From: Maritimibacter alkaliphilus
GTDB taxonomy: Bacteria > Pseudomonadota > Alphaproteobacteria > Rhodobacterales > Rhodobacteraceae
Direction: 5' to 3'
Assembly (NCBI RefSeq): GCF_019801605.1
Contig: NZ_JAHVIT010000001.1
Span: forward strand, 558,001-622,000
DNA length: 64,000 nt
Below are positions 51,582-60,585 of the stretch, piece by piece; within the stretch, counting starts at the first letter, position 1; every line of letters starts with the position of its first letter. Both the position numbers and the translations under genes were made by a program. The notes beneath the pieces are model-generated. The model was given only the letters and a program-made list of their open reading frames with translations, searched no databases and was not told where the DNA came from.

Positions 51582-53159
51582 TTAGCGCGCGCTCTTCATC
51601 TTGTCGGCCAGCCATTCCCCTATCATGACACAGGTCATGTGGGTATTGGCGCGGCAGTCCATCGGCATGATCGAGGCATCGGCCACCCGCAGCCCCGGCA
51701 CGCCCTTCACGGTCAGGTCCGGGTTCACCACGCCGGTGGGATCGGCATAGGCGCTCATCCGGCAGGTGCCCGCGGCGTGCTGGATGTCGGTCGCATTCTC
51801 CAGCATCCATGTGTCGAGGGCGTCATTGGACAGCGCCACGGCCTCCTCCAGCGTCAGCGCGGTGTCGCCCATGGTGAAGCTCTCGGCGATCTCTGCCAGC
51901 CCGGGCTGTTTCGACAGCGCATAGACGCGCCGCACCCCGTCGCGCAGGCGGATGCGGTCGCGCGGATCGGCCAGCATGTTCTCCTCGATCTGGGGATCGG
52001 CCTCGGGGGCGGCGGAGGTCAGCGTGACGGCCCCGCGCGAGAAGGCATCGTAAAGCCCGATCCCGATGGCGCCGAAATCGTTCGGCGCATCCGTCCCGTC
52101 GATGTTGCGGTGGTTGAAGCCGATCATGATCATGTCGCGCACGCCGCCCTCGCCGAGGCCCGAGGAATAGGTCAGGCAGCTGTTGGTGTGGCGCTGGTCG
52201 GGATCGGTGGTGCGGTGCTCGGGCTTCAGCGTGATCTTCACCCGGATCACGGGGTGATCCATGAAATGGCGGCCCACGTCGGGCATCTCGCGCAGGCAGG
52301 CGATGCCGTGGTCGCGCAGGTGCATCGACGGCCCGAGGCCCGAGCGCATGAGGATCGCAGGCGAATGCACGGCGCCGGCGCAGAGCGCGATTTCACCGGC
52401 GCGGAACACCTGCCAGTCACCGCCCACCTTGGCCCGCAGCCCGGTGGCGCGCCCGTCCTCCAGCACGACCTTGTCGACGAGCGCCCCGCCGAGGATGGTC
52501 AGGTTCTCCCGTTCCCGCGCCGGTTCGAGGTAGCCGTCATTGGTGGTGATCCGCTTCAGCCCGCGGCTGTTGATCGGGTAGTTGGAGAAGCCTTCGCCCT
52601 CCGGCGCGTTCAGGTCGCGGTTCAGCGGATAGCCCGCCGCCAGCGAGGCATCGCGCAGCCCCTTGTCCACCGGGCCCCAGGTCTCCTCGGGCGCGCGGTA
52701 GATCGGGATCGGCCCGCCCTGACCGTGGTAGTTGGTCTGCGCCATCTCGGGATCGTCTTCCATCCGGGCGAAGAGCGGCAGCACGTCCCTGGCGCCCCAG
52801 CCCTCGCAGCCGATCGCCTCCCAGGCGTCGAAGGCCGCGCCGACGCCCCAGATGGCGATCTGCGCGTTGACGAGGGAGGAGCCGCCGAGCCCGCGCCCGC
52901 GCCAGTAGTGCTTGGGCTCCTGCGCGGCGGTGCGGCGGCTCTGCACGCCGGGCCATTGCCAGTCCTGCTGGTGGCCGGGCTGGTGCATGAAGGGCATGAT
53001 ATTGGCAGAGCGCGCGGCCTCGGGCGCCTCGTCGGCGCGCCAGTCGCGGCCCGCCTCCAGCAGCAGCACCCGGATCGACGGGTCCTCGCTCAGCCGTCCG
53101 GCCAGCGCCGCCCCGGCCGAGCCTGCGCCCACCACGATCACGTCATAGTCTTCCGTCAT
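51582..53159 (-). CDS. GMC-family FAD oxidoreductase (choline dehydrogenase-like)
   Basis: 525 residues. N-terminal FAD fold DVIVVGAGSAGAALAGRLSE, the GMC signature 1 region as YWRGRGLGGSSLVNAQIAIW, signature 2 as AGEIALCAGAVHSPAILMRS (GAxxSPxxLxxSG), and the C-terminal conserved histidine region IQHAAGTCRMSAYADPTGVV plus RVADASIMPMDCRANTHMTC. These enzymes oxidise alcohols such as choline or glucose. Betaine-related neighbours are absent, so the substrate is open. It is divergent from dsdA, with 321 bp between. Confidence 0.92.
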   Translation of the reverse strand: MTEDYDVIVVGAGSAGAALAGRLSEDPSIRVLLLEAGRDWRADEAPEAARSANIMPFMHQPGHQQDWQWPGVQSRRTAAQEPKHYWRGRGLGGSSLVNAQIAIWGVGAAFDAWEAIGCEGWGARDVLPLFARMEDDPEMAQTNYHGQGGPIPIYRAPEETWGPVDKGLRDASLAAGYPLNRDLNAPEGEGFSNYPINSRGLKRITTNDGYLEPARERENLTILGGALVDKVVLEDGRATGLRAKVGGDWQVFRAGEIALCAGAVHSPAILMRSGLGPSMHLRDHGIACLREMPDVGRHFMDHPVIRVKITLKPEHRTTDPDQRHTNSCLTYSSGLGEGGVRDMIMIGFNHRNIDGTDAPNDFGAIGIGLYDAFSRGAVTLTSAAPEADPQIEENMLADPRDRIRLRDGVRRVYALSKQPGLAEIAESFTMGDTALTLEEAVALSNDALDTWMLENATDIQHAAGTCRMSAYADPTGVVNPDLTVKGVPGLRVADASIMPMDCRANTHMTCVMIGEWLADKMKSAR

Positions 53160-53480
53160 TGCCGTCGCTCCGTTCGTTCCTCGGCTGCGCCTCCCGTCGC
53201 GGGCTCAAGACAGGACAAGCGGCGGGAAAGGTCCATGGTCGATTGTCGTCAATGTCGCCGTCGCGGGACAATTCCGCCTCCGCTGCCGGGTGGGGCGCGT
53301 AAATTTGTGGCGGTTCTCCTTTGGGTTGAGGGGCGCACATTGCACCGACGTCTTGTCCTTGGCGACGCGACGGGGGGCCACCTTTCGGGGGATAAATGGT
53401 TGCAGTGGCGGCCCAACCCCGGCACAGGTGAGGGGAAGCCCGGCGTCGCTCACCGCCGGTGGAACTACAGGAAGCCCGCC
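53160..53480. other. 321-bp divergent region between the GMC oxidoreductase and dsdA
   Basis: Must contain the promoters of both genes. No gene, clear operator or RNA structure could be supported. Just before the dsdA ATG the sequence caggaagcccgcc gives an AGGA ribosome-binding site. Confidence 0.4.
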
Positions 53481-54761
53481 ATGTCCGATGCTCTTCTCGA
53501 GGCCCTCGGGGCCGCCCGCCCACAGGTCTGGTCCAACCCCGATTATCGCCCGGCAGAGGACCCGCAGGCCCAGGCCGAGCTGAAGATCGCGCTGGCCGAC
53601 TGGGATGCGGCGGCGGGCCTTCTGGCCGCGCTCTTCCCGGAAACCGGCCCCGAGGGGCGCATCCGCTCGCGGCTTGTTCCCGTGCCGGAGGGCGTGTTGC
53701 CCGCGCGCGTGCCGGGCAGCGTTTTCATGAAGGCCGACAACGACCTACCGGTCGCAGGCTCGGTCAAGGCGCGCGGCGGCCTCTTCGAGGTGGTGACCAC
53801 CGCTATCGCACAGGCCCGCGAGGCCGGCCTTCTGGCCGAGGGCGAAGATGCCGCCAAGCTGGCGCGTCCGGAGATGCGGGACTTCTTCCGCGCCCGCACC
53901 ATGTCCGTGGGCTCCACCGGGAACCTCGGCCTCAGCGTCGGCATCACCGCCCGAGCGCTCGGCTACCGGGCCGTGGTGCACATGTCGGCGGATGCCAAGG
54001 CCTGGAAGGTCAAGCGCCTGACCGACCTCGGCGTCAGCGTGATCCAGCACGCCAGCGACTATACCGCCGCCGTGGCCGCCGCCCGCGATGCGGCGGCGCT
54101 CGACCCGCTGTGCCACTTCGTCGATGACGAGGACAGCCCGACGCTCTTCCGGGGCTACAGCGCCTCGGCCGCCGAACTGGCCGAGGAACTGGCCGCCCAA
54201 GGCATCGAGATCGGGCCGGAGCGTCCGCTGATGGTTTACCTGCCCTGCGGGGTGGGCGGTGCCCCCGGCGGCACGGCGCAGGGGCTGCGGGCGGTGTTCG
54301 GGCCGAACGTGCACGGCTTCTTCTGCGAGCCGGTGCAGGCGCCCTCGGGCCTCGTACGGCTGGCCTACAAGGGCAAGTACAAGACGGTCTACGACGTGGG
54401 CCTGACCAACAAGACCGAGGCCGACGGCATGGCCGTTGCGACCTTCTCGGACTTCGTGGCAGGCCGGATGGAGGAGCGCCTCGCCGGGGCCTTCACCGTG
54501 GGCGACGACACGCTCTTCACCTACCTGCTGAAGACCCACGACCTGATGGGCGAGAAGCTGGAGCCCTCCGCCGCCTCCGCCTTCCGCGGGCCGGAGATGG
54601 TGATGCTCTCCGATGATGCCGCGGGTTTCCGGGCGCAGCACCTCGCGGGCGTCGACCCGGCGCAGGTGGTGCATGTGGTCTGGGCCACCGGCGGGCGTTT
54701 CGTGCCCGAGGCGCAGTACGAGGCCTTCGTCACCGAGGCCCGGAAACTGGCACTGGTCTGA
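53481..54761 (+). CDS. dsdA: D-serine ammonia-lyase (D-serine dehydratase)
   Basis: 426 residues from the ATG at 53481; the much longer open frame upstream is the antisense of the GMC gene. It converts D-serine to pyruvate and ammonia with pyridoxal phosphate. The PLP lysine is in LPVAGSVKARGGLFEV (K96), preceded by the typical VPGSVFMKADNDLP. Other family blocks: MSVGSTGNLGLSVGITARAL, VHMSADAKAWKVKRL, VYLPCGVGGAPGGTAQGL (phosphate loop) and YDVGLTNKTEADGMAV. The nearby RidA-type gene would deal with its 2-aminoacrylate intermediate. No DsdC-type LysR regulator is directly adjacent. Confidence 0.95.
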   Translation: MSDALLEALGAARPQVWSNPDYRPAEDPQAQAELKIALADWDAAAGLLAALFPETGPEGRIRSRLVPVPEGVLPARVPGSVFMKADNDLPVAGSVKARGGLFEVVTTAIAQAREAGLLAEGEDAAKLARPEMRDFFRARTMSVGSTGNLGLSVGITARALGYRAVVHMSADAKAWKVKRLTDLGVSVIQHASDYTAAVAAARDAAALDPLCHFVDDEDSPTLFRGYSASAAELAEELAAQGIEIGPERPLMVYLPCGVGGAPGGTAQGLRAVFGPNVHGFFCEPVQAPSGLVRLAYKGKYKTVYDVGLTNKTEADGMAVATFSDFVAGRMEERLAGAFTVGDDTLFTYLLKTHDLMGEKLEPSAASAFRGPEMVMLSDDAAGFRAQHLAGVDPAQVVHVVWATGGRFVPEAQYEAFVTEARKLALV

Positions 54762-54782
54762 TCCGGCCTGTTCGGCCCGAAC

Positions 54783-54839
54783 CGCCTGATCCGAGGCCCG
54801 TGCTGCGGGCCCGGTGATCCGGGCCTGTCGGATCAGGCG
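54783..54839. repeat. Complex inverted repeat in the dsdA / glyoxalase intergenic region
   Basis: Outer arms cgcctgatccga (54783-54794) and tcggatcaggcg (54828-54839) are perfect 12-bp complements. The 33 bases between them can form ggcccg/cgggcc (54795-54811) or gcccgg/ccgggc (54809-54824) hairpins. There is no T-run, so it is not a classical terminator; it may be a REP-like element or mRNA-stabilising structure between two convergent genes. Confidence 0.6.
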
Positions 54840-54968
54840 CGTTGGATTGCGCCCGACCTGACCGGCTCCGTCATCCTGATCCCGGTGTCTTGGTCCGTTT
54901 GATCTGGCCCGGCTGGTCCGGGTCAGCAGGTCCGGCGGCACCTGCGCGCCGCCGGCCCTTTCGACTAC

Positions 54969-55364
54969 TCACTTGTAGCGGCCGCCGCGTTCCAGCACTT
55001 CGATCTGGTAGCCGTCGGGATCGGCCACGAAGAAGAACTTCGCGATCACCTCGCCCGCCGGGGCGAAGCTGACCAGTTTGCGCGGCGCAAGGCCCGCGGC
55101 TTCGAAGCGCGCGTGTTCCGCCTCCAGATCCTCGACCGACACGGCAAGGTGGCCATAGCCGTCGCCAAGGTCATAGGGCTCGGTCCGGTCCTTGTTGATG
55201 GTCAGCTCAAGCTCGAACTCGCTCTCCGGGTTGCTCAGGTAGACGAGGGTGAATTCGGGGAAATCGAGCCGGTCGGCGATCTCCAGCCCGAAGGCCTCGC
55301 GGTAGAAGGCGAGGGAGCGCGCCTCGTCGAGAACGCGGATCATGCTGTGAATGGTCTTGGCCAA
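54969..55364 (-). CDS. gloA: Glyoxalase I / VOC-superfamily lactoylglutathione lyase
   Basis: 131 residues with a TTG start at 55364, fixed by AAGGAG 6 bp upstream. Recognisable blocks: HSMIRVLDEARSLAFYREAF with the first metal His, FTLVYLSNPESEFELELTIN, YDLGDGYGHLAVSVEDLEAE with the second metal ligand region, and FFFVADPDGYQIEVLERGGR with the catalytic Glu. The enzyme detoxifies methylglyoxal through its glutathione adduct. The short length and motif order match bacterial GloA. It is convergent with dsdA. Confidence 0.93.
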   Translation of the reverse strand: MAKTIHSMIRVLDEARSLAFYREAFGLEIADRLDFPEFTLVYLSNPESEFELELTINKDRTEPYDLGDGYGHLAVSVEDLEAEHARFEAAGLAPRKLVSFAPAGEVIAKFFFVADPDGYQIEVLERGGRYK

Positions 55365-55525
55365 GTCTGTCTCCTTCTGGGGCCGTCAGGTCGCGGGCAG
55401 ACTAGGGCAGCGGAACGCCGGGCGGTAGGGGCGGCGTGCAGGCCTTGCCCTGCCGGCCCGCGTCCCCTGCGCATTGACGCCCCCGATGCAATCGCTAGAC
55501 CGGGGGCTCTGACCCCGGAGCCGCC

Positions 55526-56467
55526 ATGCCAGATCCCCAGACCCACGCGCCGACCTCCCAGCCCGACAGCGGGCTGATCCTCGGCGCGGTCTTCTGCCTG
55601 CTCGCGGCCACCGCATGGGGCACCACCGGCACGGCGGCGACCTTTGCGCCCGATGTGCCCGCCGTGGCGATCGGCGCGGCGGCCATGGGCTTTGGCGGGC
55701 TGTTGCAGGCGGCGATGGCCGCGGGCGGCATCCGGCGACACGCGGCCTCGCTCAAGGCGCAGCTGCCGCTCCTGCTGGCGGGGGGCCTTTCGGTCATGAT
55801 CTATCCGCTGGCGTTCTACGCCTCCATGCGGCTGGCGGGGGTGACCATCGGCACGGTGATCTCCATCGGCTCCGCGCCGCTGATCTCGGCCCTGATCGAG
55901 AACCGCTTCGACGGCATCCGCCTGACCCTGCGCTGGACCTCCGGCGCGGCCATCGGCATCGCGGGCATGGCCCTGCTGGCCATGGCCGAAGGCACGGGCC
56001 ACGTTATCCCCGACAACGTGCCGCTCGGCGTGCTGCTGGGGCTGGTGGCGGGGGCGACCTATGCCCATTACTCCTGGGCCGCCCGGCGGATGATGCAGCG
56101 GGGCCTGCCGTCGCGCACGGCCATGGGCGCGATGCTGGGGGTGGGTGCGGTGCTGCTGATGCCGGTGCTCCTGGCCACGGGCGCGCCCTTCCTCGCCTCC
56201 GCGCAGAACCTTGCCGTGGGGCTCTACATGGCGCTGGTGCCGATGTTCTTGGGCTACATCGCCTTCGGCGCGGGGCTGGCGCGGGTGACGACCAGCATGG
56301 CCACGACGATCACGCTGTTCGAGCCGGTGGTGGCGGCGGTGCTGGCGGTGCTGGTGGTGGGAGAGCGGCTGCCGCCGATGGGCTGGACCGGCGTCGGGCT
56401 GATCATCGCCTGCCTGCTCTGGACCACCGCGCCGCTGCCGAAACGGCGGGCGCGGCGGAGGGCGTGA
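55526..56467 (+). CDS. EamA/DMT-superfamily transporter
   Basis: 313 residues with about ten membrane helices in two repeats, each beginning with the typical EamA helix (ILGAVFCLLAATAWGTTGTA and GVLLGLVAGATYAHYSWAAR). The conserved segment before the last helices is ITLFEPVVAAVLAVLVVGER, with the glutamate-proline typical of the second EamA repeat. Family members export metabolites such as amino acids, aromatic compounds or sugars; the substrate cannot be read. Ribosome-binding site ccggag lies 9 bp upstream of the ATG. The C-terminus is strongly basic (PKRRARRRA). Confidence 0.92.
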   Translation: MPDPQTHAPTSQPDSGLILGAVFCLLAATAWGTTGTAATFAPDVPAVAIGAAAMGFGGLLQAAMAAGGIRRHAASLKAQLPLLLAGGLSVMIYPLAFYASMRLAGVTIGTVISIGSAPLISALIENRFDGIRLTLRWTSGAAIGIAGMALLAMAEGTGHVIPDNVPLGVLLGLVAGATYAHYSWAARRMMQRGLPSRTAMGAMLGVGAVLLMPVLLATGAPFLASAQNLAVGLYMALVPMFLGYIAFGAGLARVTTSMATTITLFEPVVAAVLAVLVVGERLPPMGWTGVGLIIACLLWTTAPLPKRRARRRA

Positions 56468-56473
56468 GGGGGC

Positions 56474-56770
56474 TCAGTCCTTCAGTTCGACCTCGATGAA
56501 GGAAAGCATCCCCGGACCGGGATTGAAGACGTCGTGTTCGATCCCCATGCCGCGGGCATAGGTGTCGCCGGCCTTCACCTCGCGCTCGATCACCTCGCCG
56601 TTCTGCTCATAGGCCATCTTGGCGTCCGTCAGGATGACGATGACATAATCCATCTCGTGCTTGTGCCAGCCGGTGGTGTTGCCGGGGGCGAAATCCCAGC
56701 GGGTCACCCGGGTGCGGGCGTCATCCACCAGCTGGGTGGGCGTCGCGGGGCCGGTGCTGTCGAAGGGCAT
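56474..56770 (-). CDS. Small cupin-domain protein
   Basis: 98 residues; GGAG lies 7-10 bp before the ATG at 56770. The first cupin motif is TGWHKHEMDYVIVILTDAKM (H-x-H with following Asp), and the second is AGDTYARGMGIEHDVFNPGP with its His, giving a plausible metal site of three histidines. Single-domain cupins of this size are usually dioxygenase-like or sugar-binding proteins of unknown role. It ends 6 bp from the convergent EamA gene. Confidence 0.87.
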   Translation of the reverse strand: MPFDSTGPATPTQLVDDARTRVTRWDFAPGNTTGWHKHEMDYVIVILTDAKMAYEQNGEVIEREVKAGDTYARGMGIEHDVFNPGPGMLSFIEVELKD

Positions 56771-56945
56771 GAACGATCTCCTCTACTGATTATCGGCGCC
56801 ACGTTAGCCCCGGCGCGGGCAGGGGCCAGAGGCATCTGGAGGGGATCGGCGCAAAGCTGCCATTACGGTGTAGAATTGCCACGGCCCGCCGCGCGGAAGG
56901 CCCGCGCAGGGCGCTGTCGGAACCTGTCGGCATCTGTCTGTGCGG

Positions 56946-57821
56946 TCAGGCCGCCCCCAGCCCCTCCGCCAGCATGTCGAGCACGAGGCGGATGCGCGGG
57001 CTGGCCTGCAACCCTTCGTGGCTGACCAGCCAGAGCGGCACCGGGATCGCCAGATCGGGCCAGAGCGGCACCAGGCGCGGGTCATCGGCCACGATCTCGT
57101 CGAGGAAGGGCGCCACGCCCATGCCGCGCCGGACCATCTCCAGCACCACGAGCGAGGAGTTGGAGACAAGGCGGAAATCCTCCGCCGCGATCTGGAAGCC
57201 GAGGCCGGTGAGGTAGCCCGCCAACCGCTCCGCATCGTCGAAGCCGAGCAGGGCGGCAGGCGGCAGGTCGGCCGGGGTGGCGGGCGTGCCGTGCCGGGCG
57301 ATCCAGTCGCGCGAGGTGTAGAACCGCGCCCGGCTGCCGCGCAGTTGCCGGCCGCTCAGCCCGGGACGGTCGGGGGCGGCATGGCGCAGGGCGATGTCGG
57401 CCTCCATCCGGTGCAGGTCGCTCAGGCTGTTCTGGGACCAGAGTTCCAGCACCAGCCCCGGGGCGGCGGCATGGATCGTCTCCAGCAGCGGCGGCATCAG
57501 GAAGGTCGCCACCGTGTCCGAGGCCGAGATCCGCACCCGTCCGGTCATGTCCTGCAACCGCCCGCTGGCGGCAAGCGCCACGGCCTGCGCCGCCTCGCCC
57601 ATGGGGCCCACGTGGTCGAGCAGGGCGCGCCCGGTCTCGGTGAGGACCAGCCGCTTGCCGATCCGTTCGAAGAGCGCCACGCCGAGGTCCTCCTCCAGCG
57701 CCTGCACCTGCCGCGACAGCGTGGGCTGCGTCAGCCGCAGCGCCCGCGCGGCCGCAGAGAGCGAGCCATGGGTGGCGGTGGCGTGAAAGGCGCGCAGCAG
57801 GTTCCAGTCAGGCGTGATCAT
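56946..57821 (-). CDS. LysR-family transcriptional regulator
   Basis: 291 residues. N-terminal winged helix: LLRAFHATATHGSLSAAARA, LRLTQPTLSRQVQALEEDLG, VALFERIGKRLVLTETGRAL. The remainder is the periplasmic-binding-like effector domain with GRVRISASDTVATFLMPPLL near the hinge. It is divergent from the methyltransferase gene (86 bp) and may regulate it; the AT-rich intergenic stretch (57825-57880) is the likely operator and promoter region. Confidence 0.94.
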   Translation of the reverse strand: MITPDWNLLRAFHATATHGSLSAAARALRLTQPTLSRQVQALEEDLGVALFERIGKRLVLTETGRALLDHVGPMGEAAQAVALAASGRLQDMTGRVRISASDTVATFLMPPLLETIHAAAPGLVLELWSQNSLSDLHRMEADIALRHAAPDRPGLSGRQLRGSRARFYTSRDWIARHGTPATPADLPPAALLGFDDAERLAGYLTGLGFQIAAEDFRLVSNSSLVVLEMVRRGMGVAPFLDEIVADDPRLVPLWPDLAIPVPLWLVSHEGLQASPRIRLVLDMLAEGLGAA

Positions 57822-57907
57822 GCGCCTGCGTATATCATACCTGCGAATTTCCGCAATTTACCGATTATCTGCATATGGCTATTTCAGGTGGTGAAAGGAG
57901 ACCCCCG

Positions 57908-58591
57908 ATGACAGCCTCGACCACCGCCCCCATGATGCCCCCCGTCATGCCCCCCGCCGCCGAGAGCCGCGATGCCCGCTTCTGGGACCGGCTTTCCGCC
58001 CGTTACGCCCGTCAGCCGGTGGCCGATCCCGCCGCCTATGCGCGGACGCTGGAACGCACGCGCGGCTACCTGCATCCCCGCGCGCGGGTGCTGGAACTGG
58101 GCTGCGGCACCGGCTCCACCGCGCTGCAACTGGCGGGCGACGTGGCCGAGTATATCGCCACCGACCTCTCGCCCGAGATGATCCGCATCGGCAACCAGCG
58201 GCTGGCCGAAAGCCCGGTGCCGGGGCTCTCCTTCGAGGCGGGCACCGTGCAGGACATGGCGCAGGAGGGGCCCTTCGACGTGATCCTCGGGTTCAACTAC
58301 CTGCACCTCGTGCGCGATCTGCCGGGCACGCTGGCGGTGATCTCCAAGCTGCTGGCGCCGGGCGGGGTCTTCATCTCCAAGACGCCCTGCCTGCGCGAGA
58401 TGAACCCGCTGATCCGGGGCCTCGTCATCCCGGTGATGCAGGCCGTGGGCAAGGCGCCCCACGTGGCTTCCTTCAGCGTCGACGGGCTGGAGGACGCGCT
58501 TCACGACGCCGACTTCGCTCTGGAACTGACCGAGAACCACGCCGGCAAGGGCGACGATCATCGTCCCTTCGTGGTGGCGCGTCCCTGGTGA
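57908..58591 (+). CDS. Class I SAM-dependent methyltransferase
   Basis: 227 residues from the ATG at 57908, fixed by gaaaggag upstream. The Rossmann motif I is VLELGCGTGSTALQLAGDVA, motif II ATDLSPEMIRIGNQRLAES, and motif IV FDVILGFNYLHLVRDLPGTL with the later post-core KLLAPGGVFISKTPCL. The N-terminus is Pro/Met-rich (TTAPMMPPVMPPAAESRDAR). Substrate unknown; similar small enzymes act on metabolites rather than on nucleic acids. It is controlled probably by the divergent LysR gene. Confidence 0.9.
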   Translation: MTASTTAPMMPPVMPPAAESRDARFWDRLSARYARQPVADPAAYARTLERTRGYLHPRARVLELGCGTGSTALQLAGDVAEYIATDLSPEMIRIGNQRLAESPVPGLSFEAGTVQDMAQEGPFDVILGFNYLHLVRDLPGTLAVISKLLAPGGVFISKTPCLREMNPLIRGLVIPVMQAVGKAPHVASFSVDGLEDALHDADFALELTENHAGKGDDHRPFVVARPW

Positions 58592-58757
58592 GAGGGGCGT
58601 GCCGGAGGACCCAAGCCCCCGGCGCGGGAGCGGGCGGCCCGGCGATCCGTGCTATTCGCCACATCGGCGAAAAGGCGCGGCCGTCACCTGCCGTCAACCA
58701 GACCATCGCAGGATGGCCCTCGACCTCGGACCGGGGAAGGACCAGAGTGGGCCTGCG

Positions 58758-59573
58758 ATGCCAGAACCCGACCAGACCGTGACAGAGCCCCGCCAGACGG
58801 CGACCCGCGCCTTCGCCCGCCGCCGCTTCGGCCCGGTGGGCACGCTGCGCCTGCACCGCGCTGCCCTCGGGGCGGACTTGCTGCGGGCGCCGCTGAACGT
58901 GGTGCTAGCCCCGCTCTACCTCGTGGTGCGGCTGCTGGCGCTTGGCCTGTCCGCGATCGGGCTGAAACGCGCGGGCCGGTGGCTGGCGGCGCGGCGGATG
59001 ATGCTGGAAACCAGCGTGGCGGCGCGGGTGAAGGCGGATGTCCTGACGATGATCGAGGGGCTGGGGCCCGCGCGCCCCGCCGCCCCGCGCGACGCAATAG
59101 AACTGGCCGTGCGCGACTACGCCGAGGTGCGCAACGCGGTGGCCGAGATCACCACCACGCTGATCGTGCTCTGCGCCGGGCTGCTGGTCTTCCACGCCGC
59201 GACGCCGGGCGTCCTGTCCCTGGCCGCGCCGGTGGCCGAGATGCGCACGCAGGCCTTCTTCATCGACAACTTCCCGCTTGGGCAATGGGCCGGGGGGCTC
59301 TGGTACAGCGTCTTCCCCGCCCGCCCCAGCGGGCTGGAGGTGGTGCTGACCGGGGTGGTACTGGCGCTCTCGGCCTCGCTGGTGACGACCTTCGCGGGGC
59401 TTGTCGCCGATCCGCTGCAGGTGCTGACCGGCACCCATCGCCGCCGGCTGATGCGGCTGCTCGACCGGCTCGACCGGGCGGGTGAGGGCGGGCTGGCACG
59501 CGAGCACGTGGCGGCCCGGATGGGCGATCTCTCGGACATGGTGCTGAGCCTCTGGCGCAGCCTGAAGGGCTGA
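58758..59573 (+). CDS. DUF6635-like membrane protein
   Basis: 271 residues from the ATG at 58758; the open frame begins further upstream but that part is intergenic. A basic N-terminus (RQTATRAFARRRFGPVGTLR) is followed by a hydrophobic helix region (LRAPLNVVLAPLYLVVRLLA), an amphipathic middle, and two membrane segments (ITTTLIVLCAGLLVFHA, LEVVLTGVVLALSASLVTTF). The C-terminus is helical and charged. The pattern resembles DUF6635 proteins of alphaproteobacteria; this assignment is from memory and not certain. Function unknown. It is a single gene about 170 bp after the methyltransferase. Confidence 0.68.
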   Translation: MPEPDQTVTEPRQTATRAFARRRFGPVGTLRLHRAALGADLLRAPLNVVLAPLYLVVRLLALGLSAIGLKRAGRWLAARRMMLETSVAARVKADVLTMIEGLGPARPAAPRDAIELAVRDYAEVRNAVAEITTTLIVLCAGLLVFHAATPGVLSLAAPVAEMRTQAFFIDNFPLGQWAGGLWYSVFPARPSGLEVVLTGVVLALSASLVTTFAGLVADPLQVLTGTHRRRLMRLLDRLDRAGEGGLAREHVAARMGDLSDMVLSLWRSLKG

Positions 59574-59700
59574 GCCGACCGCCCCGGCGCGCGCAGCCCA
59601 CCGCTGCCGGGGGCATCGCACCTGCTGGCGCCGGAGGGCCGGGCGACGCGGCACGGCCCCATCCGGGGCGTGGCGCAGCCATCCCAGGGCCGCGGGCACG

Positions 59701-59733
59701 AAAAAGGCCGCGCCCGGATGTCCCGGCGCGGCC
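59701..59733 (-). terminator. Rho-independent terminator of the metNIQ operon
   Basis: Read leftward, the sequence forms a stem of about 12 pairs (ggccgcgcc...ggcgcggcc with one mismatch) followed by five T residues (59705-59701). It lies about 30 bp after the metQ stop codon. Confidence 0.88.
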
Positions 59734-59765
59734 TCTCGTCTCCGATCCCCCAAGGGATCAGCGGC

Positions 59766-60539
59766 TTACCAGCTGGTCAGCACGGTGCCGTTGTACTTGT
59801 CCTCGATGAACTTCTTCACCTCGGGCGAGTGGTAGGCGTCCACCAGCGGCTTCACCCAGGGCTCGTTCTCCTCGCCCTTGCGGACGACGATGATGTTCAC
59901 GTAGGGGCTGTCGGTTTCGGTGGCGATGGCATCGTTCACCGGGTCGAGGCCCGAGGCGATCGCGTAGTTGGTGTTGATCATCGCGGCGTCGAGGTCATCC
60001 AGCGAGCGGGGCAGCTGTGCCGCGTCCAGTTCCTGGATCTTGATGTTGCGGGGGTTCTCCGCGATGTCGAGCACGGTGGGCACGAGGCCCACGCCCTCGG
60101 CCAGGGTCAGCAGGCCCTTCTGTTGCAGCACCAGCAGGGCGCGGCCGCCGTTGGTCGGGTCGTTCGGGATGCCGATGGTCGAACCGTCGGGGATCTCCTC
60201 GGGCGATTTGAATTCGTTCGAGTAGAGGCTCATCGGCGTGTTGATGGTGGTGCCCACTTCGACGAGGTCGAAGCCGCGGTCGGCCATCTGGCGCTCGAGG
60301 TAGGGGCGGTGCTGGAAGCTGTTCGCCTCGATGTCGCCATCGGCAAGCGCCTGGTTCGGCACCACGTAGTCGGAGAATTCGACCACGTCGATGTTCAGGC
60401 CGTCCTTGGCCGCGATCTTGGCGACTTCTTCCATGATCTCGCCGTGCTGGCCGGGGGACACGCCGACGCGGATGTCGGTGGCAAGGGCGGTGGTGGCCGT
60501 CAGGGCGAGGGCCGAGGTGAGGGTGATCAGACGCAGCAT
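59766..60539 (-). CDS. metQ: Methionine ABC transporter substrate-binding protein
   Basis: 257 residues from the ATG at 60539 (AAGGAG upstream). The signal peptide (LITLTSALALTATTALA) has no lipobox cysteine, so unlike E. coli MetQ/NlpA this protein is probably a free periplasmic binding protein. Family blocks: IRVGVSPGQHGEIMEEVAKI, VVPNQALADGDIEANSFQHR, SMSLYS-like TPMSLYSNEFKSPEEIPDGS, IPNDPTNGGRALLVLQQKGL and DAAMINTNYAIASGLDP. It captures D- or L-methionine for MetNI. Third gene of the leftward metNIQ operon. Confidence 0.94.
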   Translation of the reverse strand: MLRLITLTSALALTATTALATDIRVGVSPGQHGEIMEEVAKIAAKDGLNIDVVEFSDYVVPNQALADGDIEANSFQHRPYLERQMADRGFDLVEVGTTINTPMSLYSNEFKSPEEIPDGSTIGIPNDPTNGGRALLVLQQKGLLTLAEGVGLVPTVLDIAENPRNIKIQELDAAQLPRSLDDLDAAMINTNYAIASGLDPVNDAIATETDSPYVNIIVVRKGEENEPWVKPLVDAYHSPEVKKFIEDKYNGTVLTSW

Positions 60540-60585
60540 ATGGGAGGTCTCCTTCTGGCGATGCGTATGAGAAAGGGGCGGGGCC

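Noticed and set aside
51639-53480. 614-codon upstream extension of the dsdA frame
   Set aside because: It runs antisense through the GMC oxidoreductase gene; DsdA has its normal length and start at 53481.
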